6,034 nt of DNA from Thermoplasmata archaeon (GCA_021162485.1 JAGGYP010000001.1:1-6034); one strand, 5' to 3'; positions 1 through 5,469 are shown, numbered from the stretch's first letter. Program-made: numbers and translations. Notes: generated by a model from the letters alone, not told the origin.

Positions 1-2
1 AA

Positions 3-65
3 AGAAAACTTGATCCATATCTCAAGATAATGAGAGAGGGAAAAAATCCTATATCTGCTACTTAG
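3..65 (+). CDS. C-terminal end of an unidentified protein (partial, enters from the left edge)
   Basis: Frame 3 of the plus strand is open from the window edge to a TAG at 63-65 and reads RKLDPYLKIMREGKNPISAT. The composition is protein-like (charged amphipathic stretch, AGA and AAA codons) and the other two plus frames hit stops at 11-13 and 28-30. The gene would converge on the minus-strand gene at 69-500, with only 3 nt between the two stop codons. Twenty residues are too few to name a family. An open frame of this length could also occur by chance in AT-rich DNA, so the call rests on the residue pattern and the tight convergent packing. Confidence 0.45.
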   Translation, partial: RKLDPYLKIMREGKNPISAT

Positions 66-68
66 ACC

Positions 69-500
69 CTATATTGGGAAGAATAAAGGCCCCAGCATAA
101 ACCCTACGAGCCTGCTTTTTGTTACTTTTTCAGCATTATCAGCACTAACGGTTACCTTCATTACCAAAGGTCCAAAACCAAACCAGAATATAAACCCATG
201 AACATATACTTCTCTCTCTTCGCCAGCTTCGATTTTTTCTATCCATTTATCTACATATTCTAAACCTGTTTTAAACCCCTTATAGGCTATTTCGCAATCT
301 ATATTGTAGGCATCTTCATCTCCAACATTTTTGATTATTGCACGACGATAACTTACTATTTTTAGTTGTAATTGTGTATTGCCCGTGAGGGATCTCATAG
401 TACTATTTTTTGTAATCTGTGTTTTCATTGCAGTTGCAGGTACGAGGATACTACTTATTAGAAAAATCACTAACATCCCAATGGCTACTATTTTTTTCAT
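69..500 (-). CDS. Small secreted protein with CARDB/Ig-like fold, paralogue of the protein at 620-1051
   Basis: This 143-residue protein is predicted to be exported. It starts MKKIVAIG, has a hydrophobic core at residues 4-20 and a plausible signal peptidase site after ATA (22-24). The rest looks beta-rich: IIKNVGDEDAYNI (55-67), then IEKIEAGEE (87-95), then GFGPLVMKV (108-116), SADNAEKV (119-126) and a hydrophobic tail GFMLGPLFFPI. The 'KN-G-(E/K)DA-N' and 'GEE' pattern is typical of CARDB-type Ig-like adhesion/extracellular domains; that link is inference. An in-frame ATG 15 nt upstream (515) is unlikely to be the start: its ATG lies inside a GGATGTGAT ribosome binding site (505-513) placed 7 nt from the ATG at 500, and starting at 500 makes the protein exactly as long as its paralogue, with motifs at the same positions. 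No function is known to me. Confidence 0.85.
   Translation of the reverse strand: MKKIVAIGMLVIFLISSILVPATAMKTQITKNSTMRSLTGNTQLQLKIVSYRRAIIKNVGDEDAYNIDCEIAYKGFKTGLEYVDKWIEKIEAGEEREVYVHGFIFWFGFGPLVMKVTVSADNAEKVTKSRLVGFMLGPLFFPI
122..179. repeat. Copy 1 of a 58-nt near-identical direct repeat inside the paralogous genes
   Basis: Positions 122-179 match 673-730 at 55 of 58 bases, with no gaps. The repeat encodes the GFGPLVMKVT(V/A)SADNAEKV core in both genes. The three differences are one Val/Ala change and two silent changes. Confidence 0.9.
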
Positions 501-504
501 TAAA

Positions 505-513
505 ATCACATCC
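505..513 (-). promoter_or_regulatory. Ribosome binding site deciding the start at 500
   Basis: The minus strand reads GGATGTGAT, one mismatch from the archaeal GGAGGTGAT consensus, at good spacing from the ATG at 498-500. It overlaps the alternative upstream ATG (513-515), which therefore cannot use it. Confidence 0.6.
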
Positions 514-534
514 ATATATAAAATATAAGTAGCT

Positions 535-549
535 ATAATATATAATATT
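535..549 (-). promoter_or_regulatory. TATA-like promoter element for the gene at 69-500
   Basis: The minus strand reads AATATTATATATTAT, centred near 542. A start about 25 nt downstream falls near 517, giving a leader of about 17 nt that still contains the ribosome binding site. The surroundings are very AT-rich, so the exact box is uncertain. Confidence 0.4.
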
Positions 550-619
550 TTCTATAAAAAATTGTGGGTTTGCTAATTCCATTTTAATTACAATTTAAAC
601 ATTTATCTCTCTAATTATT

Positions 620-1051
620 CTATGGTGATAATATAAGTGGCCCTAGTAGAAATCCTACAAGCTTGGTCTCTATTACTTTTTCAGCATTATCAGCACTAGC
701 GGTTACCTTCATTACTAAGGGTCCAAAACCTATTAGAAACACCACTGGATAATGTATTGTTGTTTCTTCACCGGGTTTTAGCTTCTCTATAGACCCGCTT
801 TTACATCCTCCACCTACTAGAATAAGAGCCTGTAAACATATATTCCATTTTACGTTAGTAGCATCTTTATCGCCTGTATTTTTGATCTTTGCATAAAAAT
901 TGTCCAATATCTCTATGTCCAGTTTTGCTCCACCCATATTAAGCTGTACAGCATTGTTTCTTCTGATTTGTTTCTTTAAAACTGATGCTGATGCTATAGT
1001 ACCACTTAGTAAAAATATTGTTACCAATCCAACTGCTATTATCTTTCTCAT
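620..1051 (-). CDS. Small secreted protein with CARDB/Ig-like fold, paralogue of the protein at 69-500
   Basis: The 143-residue product begins MRKIIAVGLVTIFLL, a signal peptide with a likely cleavage site after ASA (20-22). The mature part carries KIKNTGDKDATNV (55-67), IEKLKPGEE (88-96), GFGPLVMKV (108-116), SADNAEKV (119-126) and the tail GFLLGPLILSP. This is the same order and almost the same positions as in the paralogue 119 nt downstream. 'KN-GD-DA-NV' followed by 'L-PGE' is the classical CARDB/Ig-like pattern, so an extracellular beta-sandwich is inferred. Two cysteines (C72, C83), where the paralogue has only one (C69), could form a disulfide. The start at 1051 has a GAGGT site (1060-1064) 8 nt away and a BRE/TATA box at 1093-1108. 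Function unknown; a surface-associated role is a guess. Confidence 0.85.
   Translation of the reverse strand: MRKIIAVGLVTIFLLSGTIASASVLKKQIRRNNAVQLNMGGAKLDIEILDNFYAKIKNTGDKDATNVKWNICLQALILVGGGCKSGSIEKLKPGEETTIHYPVVFLIGFGPLVMKVTASADNAEKVIETKLVGFLLGPLILSP
673..730. repeat. Copy 2 of the 58-nt near-identical direct repeat
   Basis: This is the partner of 122-179, in the same orientation. The flanking coding sequence is clearly more diverged on both sides, which makes the identity of this core stand out. Confidence 0.9.
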
Positions 1052-1092
1052 TAGGCATTACCTCTTTCTATAGTAAATAGGTAGACTTATCA

Positions 1093-1108
1093 ATATATAA
1101 ATATTTCG
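1093..1108 (-). promoter_or_regulatory. BRE/TATA promoter of the gene at 620-1051
   Basis: The minus strand reads CGAAATATTTATATAT, a purine-rich BRE-like CGAAA followed by a TTTATATA box centred near 1097. Initiation about 25 nt downstream (near 1072) would leave a leader of about 20 nt holding the GAGGT site. Confidence 0.6.
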
Positions 1109-1128
1109 ATAAAAATATTAGAAAAATC
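1107..1128 (-). terminator. Possible oligo-T terminator after the small-ORF pair
   Basis: The minus strand has two T5 runs in about 20 nt, downstream of the stop at 1163. Archaeal termination often uses such T tracts without a hairpin. It abuts the promoter of the next gene, and AT-richness makes such tracts common. Confidence 0.25.
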
Positions 1129-1140
1129 AGTAAAATATCA

Positions 1141-1160
1141 GTCGAAACAAGTCAAAACAA
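1141..1160. repeat. Two tandem copies of a 10-mer upstream of the 620-1051 promoter
   Basis: Positions 1141-1150 and 1151-1160 read GTCGAAACAA and GTCAAAACAA, one mismatch apart. They sit some 30-50 nt upstream of the BRE/TATA element. A regulator site is possible but nothing else supports it. Confidence 0.35.
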
Positions 1161-1162
1161 GA

Positions 1163-1234
1163 TTATATATTAACCCATATAATTGGTATTTCTTTGGGTA
1201 CAATTTTTTTTCGTGTCTTATTTTTCTTCTTCAT
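1163..1234 (-). CDS. Candidate 23-residue basic peptide, second cistron of the small-ORF pair
   Basis: The ORF begins at ATG 1234 and ends at TAA 1163-1165. The peptide starts MKKKNKTRKK, continues IVPKEIPIIW and ends VNI, so it has a strongly basic N-terminal half and a hydrophobic C-terminal half. A GAGGT ribosome binding site at 1243-1247 lies 8 nt from the ATG, the same spacing as in the gene at 620-1051. The ORF starts 16 nt after the stop of the small ORF at 1251-1373, so the two could be co-transcribed. It is too short for family recognition, and A-rich DNA readily produces lysine-rich chance ORFs. The case rests on the ribosome binding site and the arrangement. Confidence 0.35.
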   Translation of the reverse strand: MKKKNKTRKKIVPKEIPIIWVNI

Positions 1235-1242
1235 CTATATCA

Positions 1243-1247
1243 ACCTC
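1243..1247 (-). promoter_or_regulatory. Ribosome binding site of the 23-residue ORF
   Basis: The minus strand reads GAGGT within TTTGAGGTTGATATAGATG, 8 nt before the ATG at 1234. It lies in the 16-nt gap between the two small ORFs. Confidence 0.4.
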
Positions 1248-1250
1248 AAA

Positions 1251-1373
1251 TTAACTAACAATGTTTCTAATCCTATTCTTAACAACAAGAACACGGGAGA
1301 TGAACTCTATCTCCTTAACATCTTCCCTTGATATTTGACCAACAATCTTTATCGTCATATTTTTCCTCACCAT
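1251..1373 (-). CDS. Small protein of 40 (or 35) residues, unknown function, with its own promoter
   Basis: The frame is open from 1436, but a TTTATATA box at 1395-1402 lies inside that longer frame, so the 61-residue version would start upstream of its own promoter. The box is centred 25 nt from the ATG at 1373, which would give a leaderless mRNA beginning MVRKNMTIKIVG (40 residues). Alternatively the ATG at 1358 is used, with GGTGAGG 6 nt before it (35 residues, MTIKIVGQIS...). The product is charged and probably compact: a short beta-like start (TIKIVGQI), an acidic helix-like stretch (SREDVKEIEFIS) and a basic end (VVKNRIRNIVS). It has no signal peptide or membrane segment. I do not recognise a family. 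A 23-residue ORF follows 16 nt downstream. Confidence 0.5.
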   Translation of the reverse strand: MVRKNMTIKIVGQISREDVKEIEFISRVLVVKNRIRNIVS

Positions 1374-1394
1374 GTTATACTTTGTCAGAGAACG

Positions 1395-1402
1395 TATATA
1401 AA
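1395..1402 (-). promoter_or_regulatory. TATA box of the small-ORF pair
   Basis: The minus strand reads TTTATATA, a perfect match to the common archaeal box. Its centre is 25 nt from the ATG at 1373, so transcription should start at or just before that codon. Confidence 0.6.
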
Positions 1403-1418
1403 TAATCTGGCACAAACA

Positions 1419-1440
1419 TCGAATAAAATAGAACAAAAAA
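1419..1440 (-). terminator. Putative T-rich terminator after the 727-residue protein gene
   Basis: Some 23 nt after the stop at 1463 the minus strand carries T6, then GTTCTATTTTATTC. It lies between that gene and the TATA box at 1395-1402. No stable hairpin is evident; hairpin-free oligo-T termination is normal in archaea. Confidence 0.4.
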
Positions 1441-1462
1441 TTCAGAAACTTAGATGGTTGTT

Positions 1463-3646
1463 TTAGAATATTTTATACCATTTACCACTGAATAATATGG
1501 AAAAGTCAAAATCACCAGTTAGGTCAATATTTCCATCTATATCTATATCTGGTATCAAATGAGAGAAATCCCATGTTGCTTCAAAATCTTTAGCTTTTAA
1601 TGTATCAGATTTGAGCTTAATACCAAAATCATTTCCATTTGTATAAACTATAAAACCAACAGATGATACCCTCTCATTTTTTGTATCCAAAGTTATATAT
1701 CCAGTATATCCTTTTTTCCAGGATATCGCGAAATCTCTTTCTCCAGCCAATTGCATCGTTACATCCATCTCAAAGACACTATTTGAAAGGGCGTTAATCT
1801 CAAACGTTACATCCTTTTTACTATTGAATTCTAGATCGCCCTTGTCTTTTGATAGCTCACATCTACCCTCTATCTCATAATGATTCCCATTGTGATCTAT
1901 CCATAGCTTTAATTTATCAACTATTTTAAGATAACCAGACCAACTAATTTTGAAACCAGGTTTTATATGCCAGTTGATCTTGAAATCCTTTGTTTTCCAT
2001 AATCCTATAGATGTTCCAACCGTGTAACCAGCATGTTGAAAAACCAGGTAGCTGTCCACTATTGACTGATTATTAGAATCTATCATTATATACCCATCAT
2101 TTGAGATAAGCCAAGAAATTGTGAAAGATAAAGGATTAATCTCAAAACCAGTGTTTATCTTCCAGTTTTCATTAGATAAAAACAGTCCAATTTTAGTTTC
2201 ACCGTTACTTTCTATATATAACTGGCCGGGTGAGCTAGCAAACATTGGAAGACTCCAATACAAACCTACTTTCTCTGGTAACCCTTGCATGTATGCTGTG
2301 ATATTCCAACCTATCTTTTTAAAAAGCCAAGACAGGGTCAGCTGAAAATCTTTCTCTGTTTGTGTAAACACTTTAAAATACCCATCTTCTCTCAAACTCC
2401 ATAAAACCTTAACTGCTTTAGGAAGATTATCTATAGCTAGTTCAACATCTGGTTTTTCAAGATTGTCGCAAATTACAATTTTATCTATAGAGGAGCTCAT
2501 TTCGATATCTAAATTTCCATCCAAGCCAGCTTTCCATTTTGCAACCAGGTGTTTTGGTAGTCCCTCTAAATATGCACACGCATACTGTCCAAGTTCATTT
2601 GACTCAACAGAAAACAATATGTTAAACTCTCTACTGCTCTTATATTCAATTTTTCCTCCATCAGATGAAAAAGGAGTGACTTCTAAATTAAACTCCATTG
2701 TCTGAGGAAGCTTATCAAAAACCAAGCTAACCTTTTTATCTTTATTGTACCTAATTACTTCGTAATAGTATGTCACTAGGGATTCTCTACTTGCTGTCCT
2801 TTTAAACTTGAAACTCCATACCTTGTCTTCAACACCGGGGTCAAAGTATAGAGTAGTTGAAATTATCGGGTCGAACTCTATTGCAAATTTTCTTTCAACA
2901 TCTACACCATCGCTTTGCAGACGAGCATAATCTGCCACCAGAGCTATTTTACTATCTTCTCCACCATTATGCTCCATACCCAGACATATGGCTGAGGAGG
3001 ATGGCTGAATAAAAGGTATAGATGGGATAAAAGAGAAAAACACATTAACATTTTTTGGCAGTTCTTCTCCATCTGGTGATTCATACCCAATTCTTATCCT
3101 ATGAGATTTTACATATTTTTCAAACAAGGCAGGGATTATAATCTCCAAGTATACACCCAATGCTTTATCCTTAATATTATCATTGACTCTTTCCAGATTC
3201 AGAGAGATTTTCAAACCAAAATGGAGATCTATCCTATCGATGGATATTTTGGCATAGGAAAGAAGATCATTTCCTCCCTCGTTGTCCACATCTATCTCTG
3301 TAGCCTTAAACAGTTGGATAGGAATGTCTTTTTCTATATTGTTTTCATATATTGTATGAATCCTTGCAAACAAACAACCAGGTTCTAATGAAACTGGTTT
3401 CTTTTCTTTGAAAATAGCAGAGTCTTCTAGATAGTTTATACGTTGATATGTTCTAATATTTTTTTTATTCGCCTCAGTTTTTGCTTTTTCAGCTAACTTT
3501 TTAGAATAAACACTGTTTTCTACAATCTGAGATTTTTTCCCTATGTTAGAGATTTTTAATGAGCTACCAAATGGCACATATGCTAGGAATAGTAATATGA
3601 TCAAAAACAATGACAAGACCCTTCTATAACAATTTTTTTTACTCAT
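1463..3646 (-). CDS. Large exported beta-repeat protein of unknown function (727 residues)
   Basis: The N-terminus has a signal peptide: positive residues at 3-9, hydrophobic core at 10-25, plausible cleavage near GSS (27-29). Residues 40-85 are lysine-rich and 90-310 form a mixed beta-rich region. From about 311 the protein is made of degenerate units of about 48 residues. Landmarks are LP at 313, 363, 408 and 456, NP at 504, DF at 554, a weaker unit near 590, and DF at 638 and 687. A typical unit runs LP-x-x-[hydrophobic]-x-x-x-W, then a DG or NDG turn, then G-Y-[IL]-x-[IL] alternating strand residues. There is no transmembrane segment or sorting motif at the C-terminus, so it is probably secreted or held non-covalently at the surface; sequons such as NIT (448) could be glycosylated. 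It lies 79 nt downstream of tmk with AT-rich promoter sequence between. I do not recognise the family and assign no activity. Confidence 0.85.
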   Translation of the reverse strand: MSKKNCYRRVLSLFLIILLFLAYVPFGSSLKISNIGKKSQIVENSVYSKKLAEKAKTEANKKNIRTYQRINYLEDSAIFKEKKPVSLEPGCLFARIHTIYENNIEKDIPIQLFKATEIDVDNEGGNDLLSYAKISIDRIDLHFGLKISLNLERVNDNIKDKALGVYLEIIIPALFEKYVKSHRIRIGYESPDGEELPKNVNVFFSFIPSIPFIQPSSSAICLGMEHNGGEDSKIALVADYARLQSDGVDVERKFAIEFDPIISTTLYFDPGVEDKVWSFKFKRTASRESLVTYYYEVIRYNKDKKVSLVFDKLPQTMEFNLEVTPFSSDGGKIEYKSSREFNILFSVESNELGQYACAYLEGLPKHLVAKWKAGLDGNLDIEMSSSIDKIVICDNLEKPDVELAIDNLPKAVKVLWSLREDGYFKVFTQTEKDFQLTLSWLFKKIGWNITAYMQGLPEKVGLYWSLPMFASSPGQLYIESNGETKIGLFLSNENWKINTGFEINPLSFTISWLISNDGYIMIDSNNQSIVDSYLVFQHAGYTVGTSIGLWKTKDFKINWHIKPGFKISWSGYLKIVDKLKLWIDHNGNHYEIEGRCELSKDKGDLEFNSKKDVTFEINALSNSVFEMDVTMQLAGERDFAISWKKGYTGYITLDTKNERVSSVGFIVYTNGNDFGIKLKSDTLKAKDFEATWDFSHLIPDIDIDGNIDLTGDFDFSILFSGKWYKIF

Positions 3647-3656
3647 AACCTCGAAC

Positions 3657-3703
3657 CAAAAGAATATAAACGAGACAATATTTATATTTTTCTATAAATA
3701 TAA
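3657..3703 (-). promoter_or_regulatory. Promoter region of the 727-residue protein gene (several TATA-like boxes)
   Basis: The minus strand has TTTATATT at 3663-3670, AAAATATAAATATT at 3677-3690 and TTATATTTATAG near 3691-3702. The nearest box is about 20 nt from the ATG, implying a nearly leaderless mRNA. The farthest would give a leader of about 26 nt. GAGGT is present but only 1 nt before the ATG, too close to be a normal ribosome binding site, which favours a leaderless or near-leaderless transcript. Confidence 0.4.
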
Positions 3704-3715
3704 GATGATTATATC

Positions 3716-3720
3716 AAAAA
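3716..3720 (-). terminator. Possible oligo-T terminator after tmk
   Basis: Just after the tmk stop the minus strand reads AAAAATTTTTGATAT, a short palindrome ending in T5. This would end the priL-tmk transcript ahead of the next promoter. Support is weak. Confidence 0.25.
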
Positions 3721-3725
3721 TTTTT

Positions 3726-4322
3726 TTATCTTTCTAAAATCTTGACCATGCATTCATCTACTATTTTGTTTACGCTTTTTGATGCATCTATCATTACAAA
3801 TCTTTCTCTTTCAAGTGAGGCTAGATGAAGATAGTTTTTTTGTACCTTCTCAAGGAATTCTTTCCGTTCAAAAGAAACTAGTTTTTCCCTGTTTTTTATT
3901 CTACCTAGAGCTTTATCAACATCCAATACACAGAGAAAAGTTAGTTCAGGTTTTATAATGAACCTATCATGCAGCTCTTTCAGCCATTTAATAGGGTTTT
4001 CTATAATATCTTCCAGTTGAACCGCTTGATATGCATATGTTGAATCAGCATATCTGTCACATAAAACAATTTTGTTATCTTTAACCCATTTTTTAATTTC
4101 TCCAACATGTTGTATCCTGTCAGCAATAAAAGCAAAAGTAGTTACAACTGGATCATAGTTTTCTTCGATGCATTTTTTAACAATTTTGCCAAGTTCTGTA
4201 TCCGTGGGTTCAAAAGTTAAGATGGCATCATAGCCTTCTTTTTTAAGCTTCTCATAGACTCCTTTAGAAATCGTAGACTTTCCAGATCCATCTATACCCT
4301 CAAATGTTACAAACCTTTTCAT
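3726..4322 (-). CDS. tmk: dTMP kinase (thymidylate kinase)
   Basis: This cytosolic enzyme phosphorylates dTMP to dTDP with ATP, the step that feeds dTTP synthesis. At 198 residues it has the normal family length. The P-loop is GIDGSGKS (9-16) within FVTFEGIDGSGKST. FEPTDTELGK (37-46) is the usual segment after the first helix, and DRY (89-91) followed by ADSTYAYQ is the TMP-kinase signature that binds the nucleotide monophosphate. The lid region near 140-152 (GRIKNREKLVSFE) is rich in Arg/Lys, while the P-loop has no Arg, which resembles the bacterial type II arrangement. The ATG at 4322 overlaps the priL stop as ATGA, so the two genes should be co-transcribed and translationally coupled. A dedicated ribosome binding site is not needed. 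Identification is secure. Confidence 0.97.
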   Translation of the reverse strand: MKRFVTFEGIDGSGKSTISKGVYEKLKKEGYDAILTFEPTDTELGKIVKKCIEENYDPVVTTFAFIADRIQHVGEIKKWVKDNKIVLCDRYADSTYAYQAVQLEDIIENPIKWLKELHDRFIIKPELTFLCVLDVDKALGRIKNREKLVSFERKEFLEKVQKNYLHLASLERERFVMIDASKSVNKIVDECMVKILER

Positions 4323-5377
4323 TTTCCCTCACCTTTGGATTTTTTCCATTTTAATTTGTAATATGTTAAGGGATGGTTTACCCTTTTGCATAGTTCATCT
4401 GTTTCATCAATTGGGCATATACCATAGGTTCGCATTTTATCACATCCAGGCGGTGTATACTTGGTGGATGATTTTCTTCCTGTGATATGTTCAACTTGAT
4501 ACTTGGTTTTATCTTCTTCATAATCTGGTGCGTTTCTAAAAATCTCCATTATCTCATTAAAGTTTAGGTTTAAAGAGTTAAGAAATGCAACTATAGCAAA
4601 TCTAGCCATATGTGGAACATTCTCACCTGATTGGATCATACTAAGTATCTTTTTCATACAAGGTGGCATAAGTGAGATACTTACCTTTCCTATGGGTTTT
4701 GTTTTAGCTTTTTTGATTTTCAGTTTAACAATGTTCCTAAAACTTTCAATTTCTTTTTGGAAAGTCTTGTAAACCATTTCTTCGCATTCTCTAGAATCCA
4801 GCTCTTCTATTATTCTATTACGCAGGTTTTCCTCAATGATCCTAGAAAGTTCTCTATGGTTTATATAAACATATCCTTTATCTAAAACCCTATTTACAAG
4901 CTTCCACTCCTTATACCTAGTTGGAGCATTTTTTAGATAGTCAACAAAGTATATCTCTATTTTTGAATCAGATGTTTTTACATCCATCCCAAGTTCATTT
5001 GCTATATAGAGCAGAAAATCTATGTCTTCATTTTGTAAATATTTGTAGAAATGTATCGCCTCCCCTAACGCATATCTTCTCTTTAGATATGGTTCACCTA
5101 CGCAGACACTAATCATTCTAGCAATGGGGTAGGAAAGCAGTTCCATTATGCAATCTGTCTCAGTTGCAAGACTTCTATTGCCAACGTCGCCTTTTTTTAA
5201 CGCATTTTCAACTCTTTCTAAACCAATCAATCTTGCTCTCTCGTATGCAATATCCTGTAGTAATTCTTCTACAGAAATATTGAGGTTTTTAATGTATTCT
5301 CTAGATTGTTTCAAAAAAGGATATTTTGCAAGTGTAGCAATATCTTGTATGTCTACCAATTTTTCACTTCCACTCAA
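4319..5377 (-). CDS. priL: DNA primase large subunit PriL
   Basis: PriL is the non-catalytic subunit of the archaeal/eukaryotic-type primase; it pairs with PriS to start primers for replication. The N-terminal part has the familiar ATLAKYPFLKQSREYI (14-29). The C-terminal Fe-S domain (about 230-340) has four cysteines expected to bind 4Fe-4S: C240 in MPPCMKK, C312 in PPGCDKM, C321 in YGICP and C330 in LCKRVNHPL. Length (352) is normal. The first possible start is TTG at 5377, after an in-frame stop 9 nt upstream. A second TTG at 5359 fits better: GGAAGTGA (5364-5371) precedes it at good spacing, and the protein would begin (M)VDIQDIATLAKYPFL, close to the usual PriL start, with 346 residues. 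The stop overlaps the tmk start by 4 nt. priS is not in the window. Confidence 0.95.
   Translation of the reverse strand: MSGSEKLVDIQDIATLAKYPFLKQSREYIKNLNISVEELLQDIAYERARLIGLERVENALKKGDVGNRSLATETDCIMELLSYPIARMISVCVGEPYLKRRYALGEAIHFYKYLQNEDIDFLLYIANELGMDVKTSDSKIEIYFVDYLKNAPTRYKEWKLVNRVLDKGYVYINHRELSRIIEENLRNRIIEELDSRECEEMVYKTFQKEIESFRNIVKLKIKKAKTKPIGKVSISLMPPCMKKILSMIQSGENVPHMARFAIVAFLNSLNLNFNEIMEIFRNAPDYEEDKTKYQVEHITGRKSSTKYTPPGCDKMRTYGICPIDETDELCKRVNHPLTYYKLKWKKSKGEGK
5364..5371 (-). promoter_or_regulatory. Ribosome binding site favouring the TTG start of priL at 5359
   Basis: The minus strand reads GGAAGTGA, one mismatch from GGAGGTGA, ending 4 nt before the TTG at 5357-5359. No comparable site precedes the TTG at 5377, whose upstream sequence is A/T only around ATAAAAAAGA. 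Confidence 0.5.
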
Positions 5378-5402
5378 TCTTTTTTATAAAACTCTTTTTC
5401 CC

Positions 5403-5412
5403 TCTATAAATT
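5403..5412 (-). promoter_or_regulatory. TATA-like element for the priL-tmk operon
   Basis: The minus strand reads AATTTATAGA, centred near 5408. Initiation about 25 nt downstream (near 5383) gives a leader of about 24 nt containing the GGAAGTGA site if priL starts at 5359. A second box-like TTTATAAA lies at 5383-5390. Confidence 0.35.
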
Positions 5413-5457
5413 TTTCATTGCCTATGATGAAACTACTTTCCAAAGGTTTAAAATAGT

Positions 5458-5469
5458 AAATTTAATTTA
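5458..5469 (+). promoter_or_regulatory. TATA-like element upstream of the tRNA gene
   Basis: AAATTTAATTTA is centred near 5464, which would place the transcription start near 5489, about 10 nt before the mature tRNA 5' end. An alternative TTTAAAATA lies at 5447-5455. The assignment is by position only. Confidence 0.3.

Noticed and set aside
1374..1436. N-terminal extension MFYFIRCLCQ... as a hydrophobic leader of the small ORF
   Set aside because: A terminator-like T tract and the TATA box lie within it, so it is more likely untranslated intergenic DNA.
2121..3388. Three plus-strand open frames of 74-95 codons (2121-2345, 2463-2705, 3101-3388)
   Set aside because: They lie wholly inside the 727-residue minus-strand gene, lack ribosome binding sites or promoters, and their composition looks like antisense shadow.
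3711..3730. AAAAATTTTT palindrome after tmk as a strong hairpin terminator
   Set aside because: It is only a 5-bp A/T stem with no loop, so a stable hairpin is not credible; it is kept only as a weak oligo-T terminator candidate.
4921..5456. Plus-strand open frames of 63 and 102 codons (4921-5112, 5148-5456)
   Set aside because: Both lie mostly antisense to priL, which is secure from its Fe-S cysteines and N-terminal motif; no independent signals support them.
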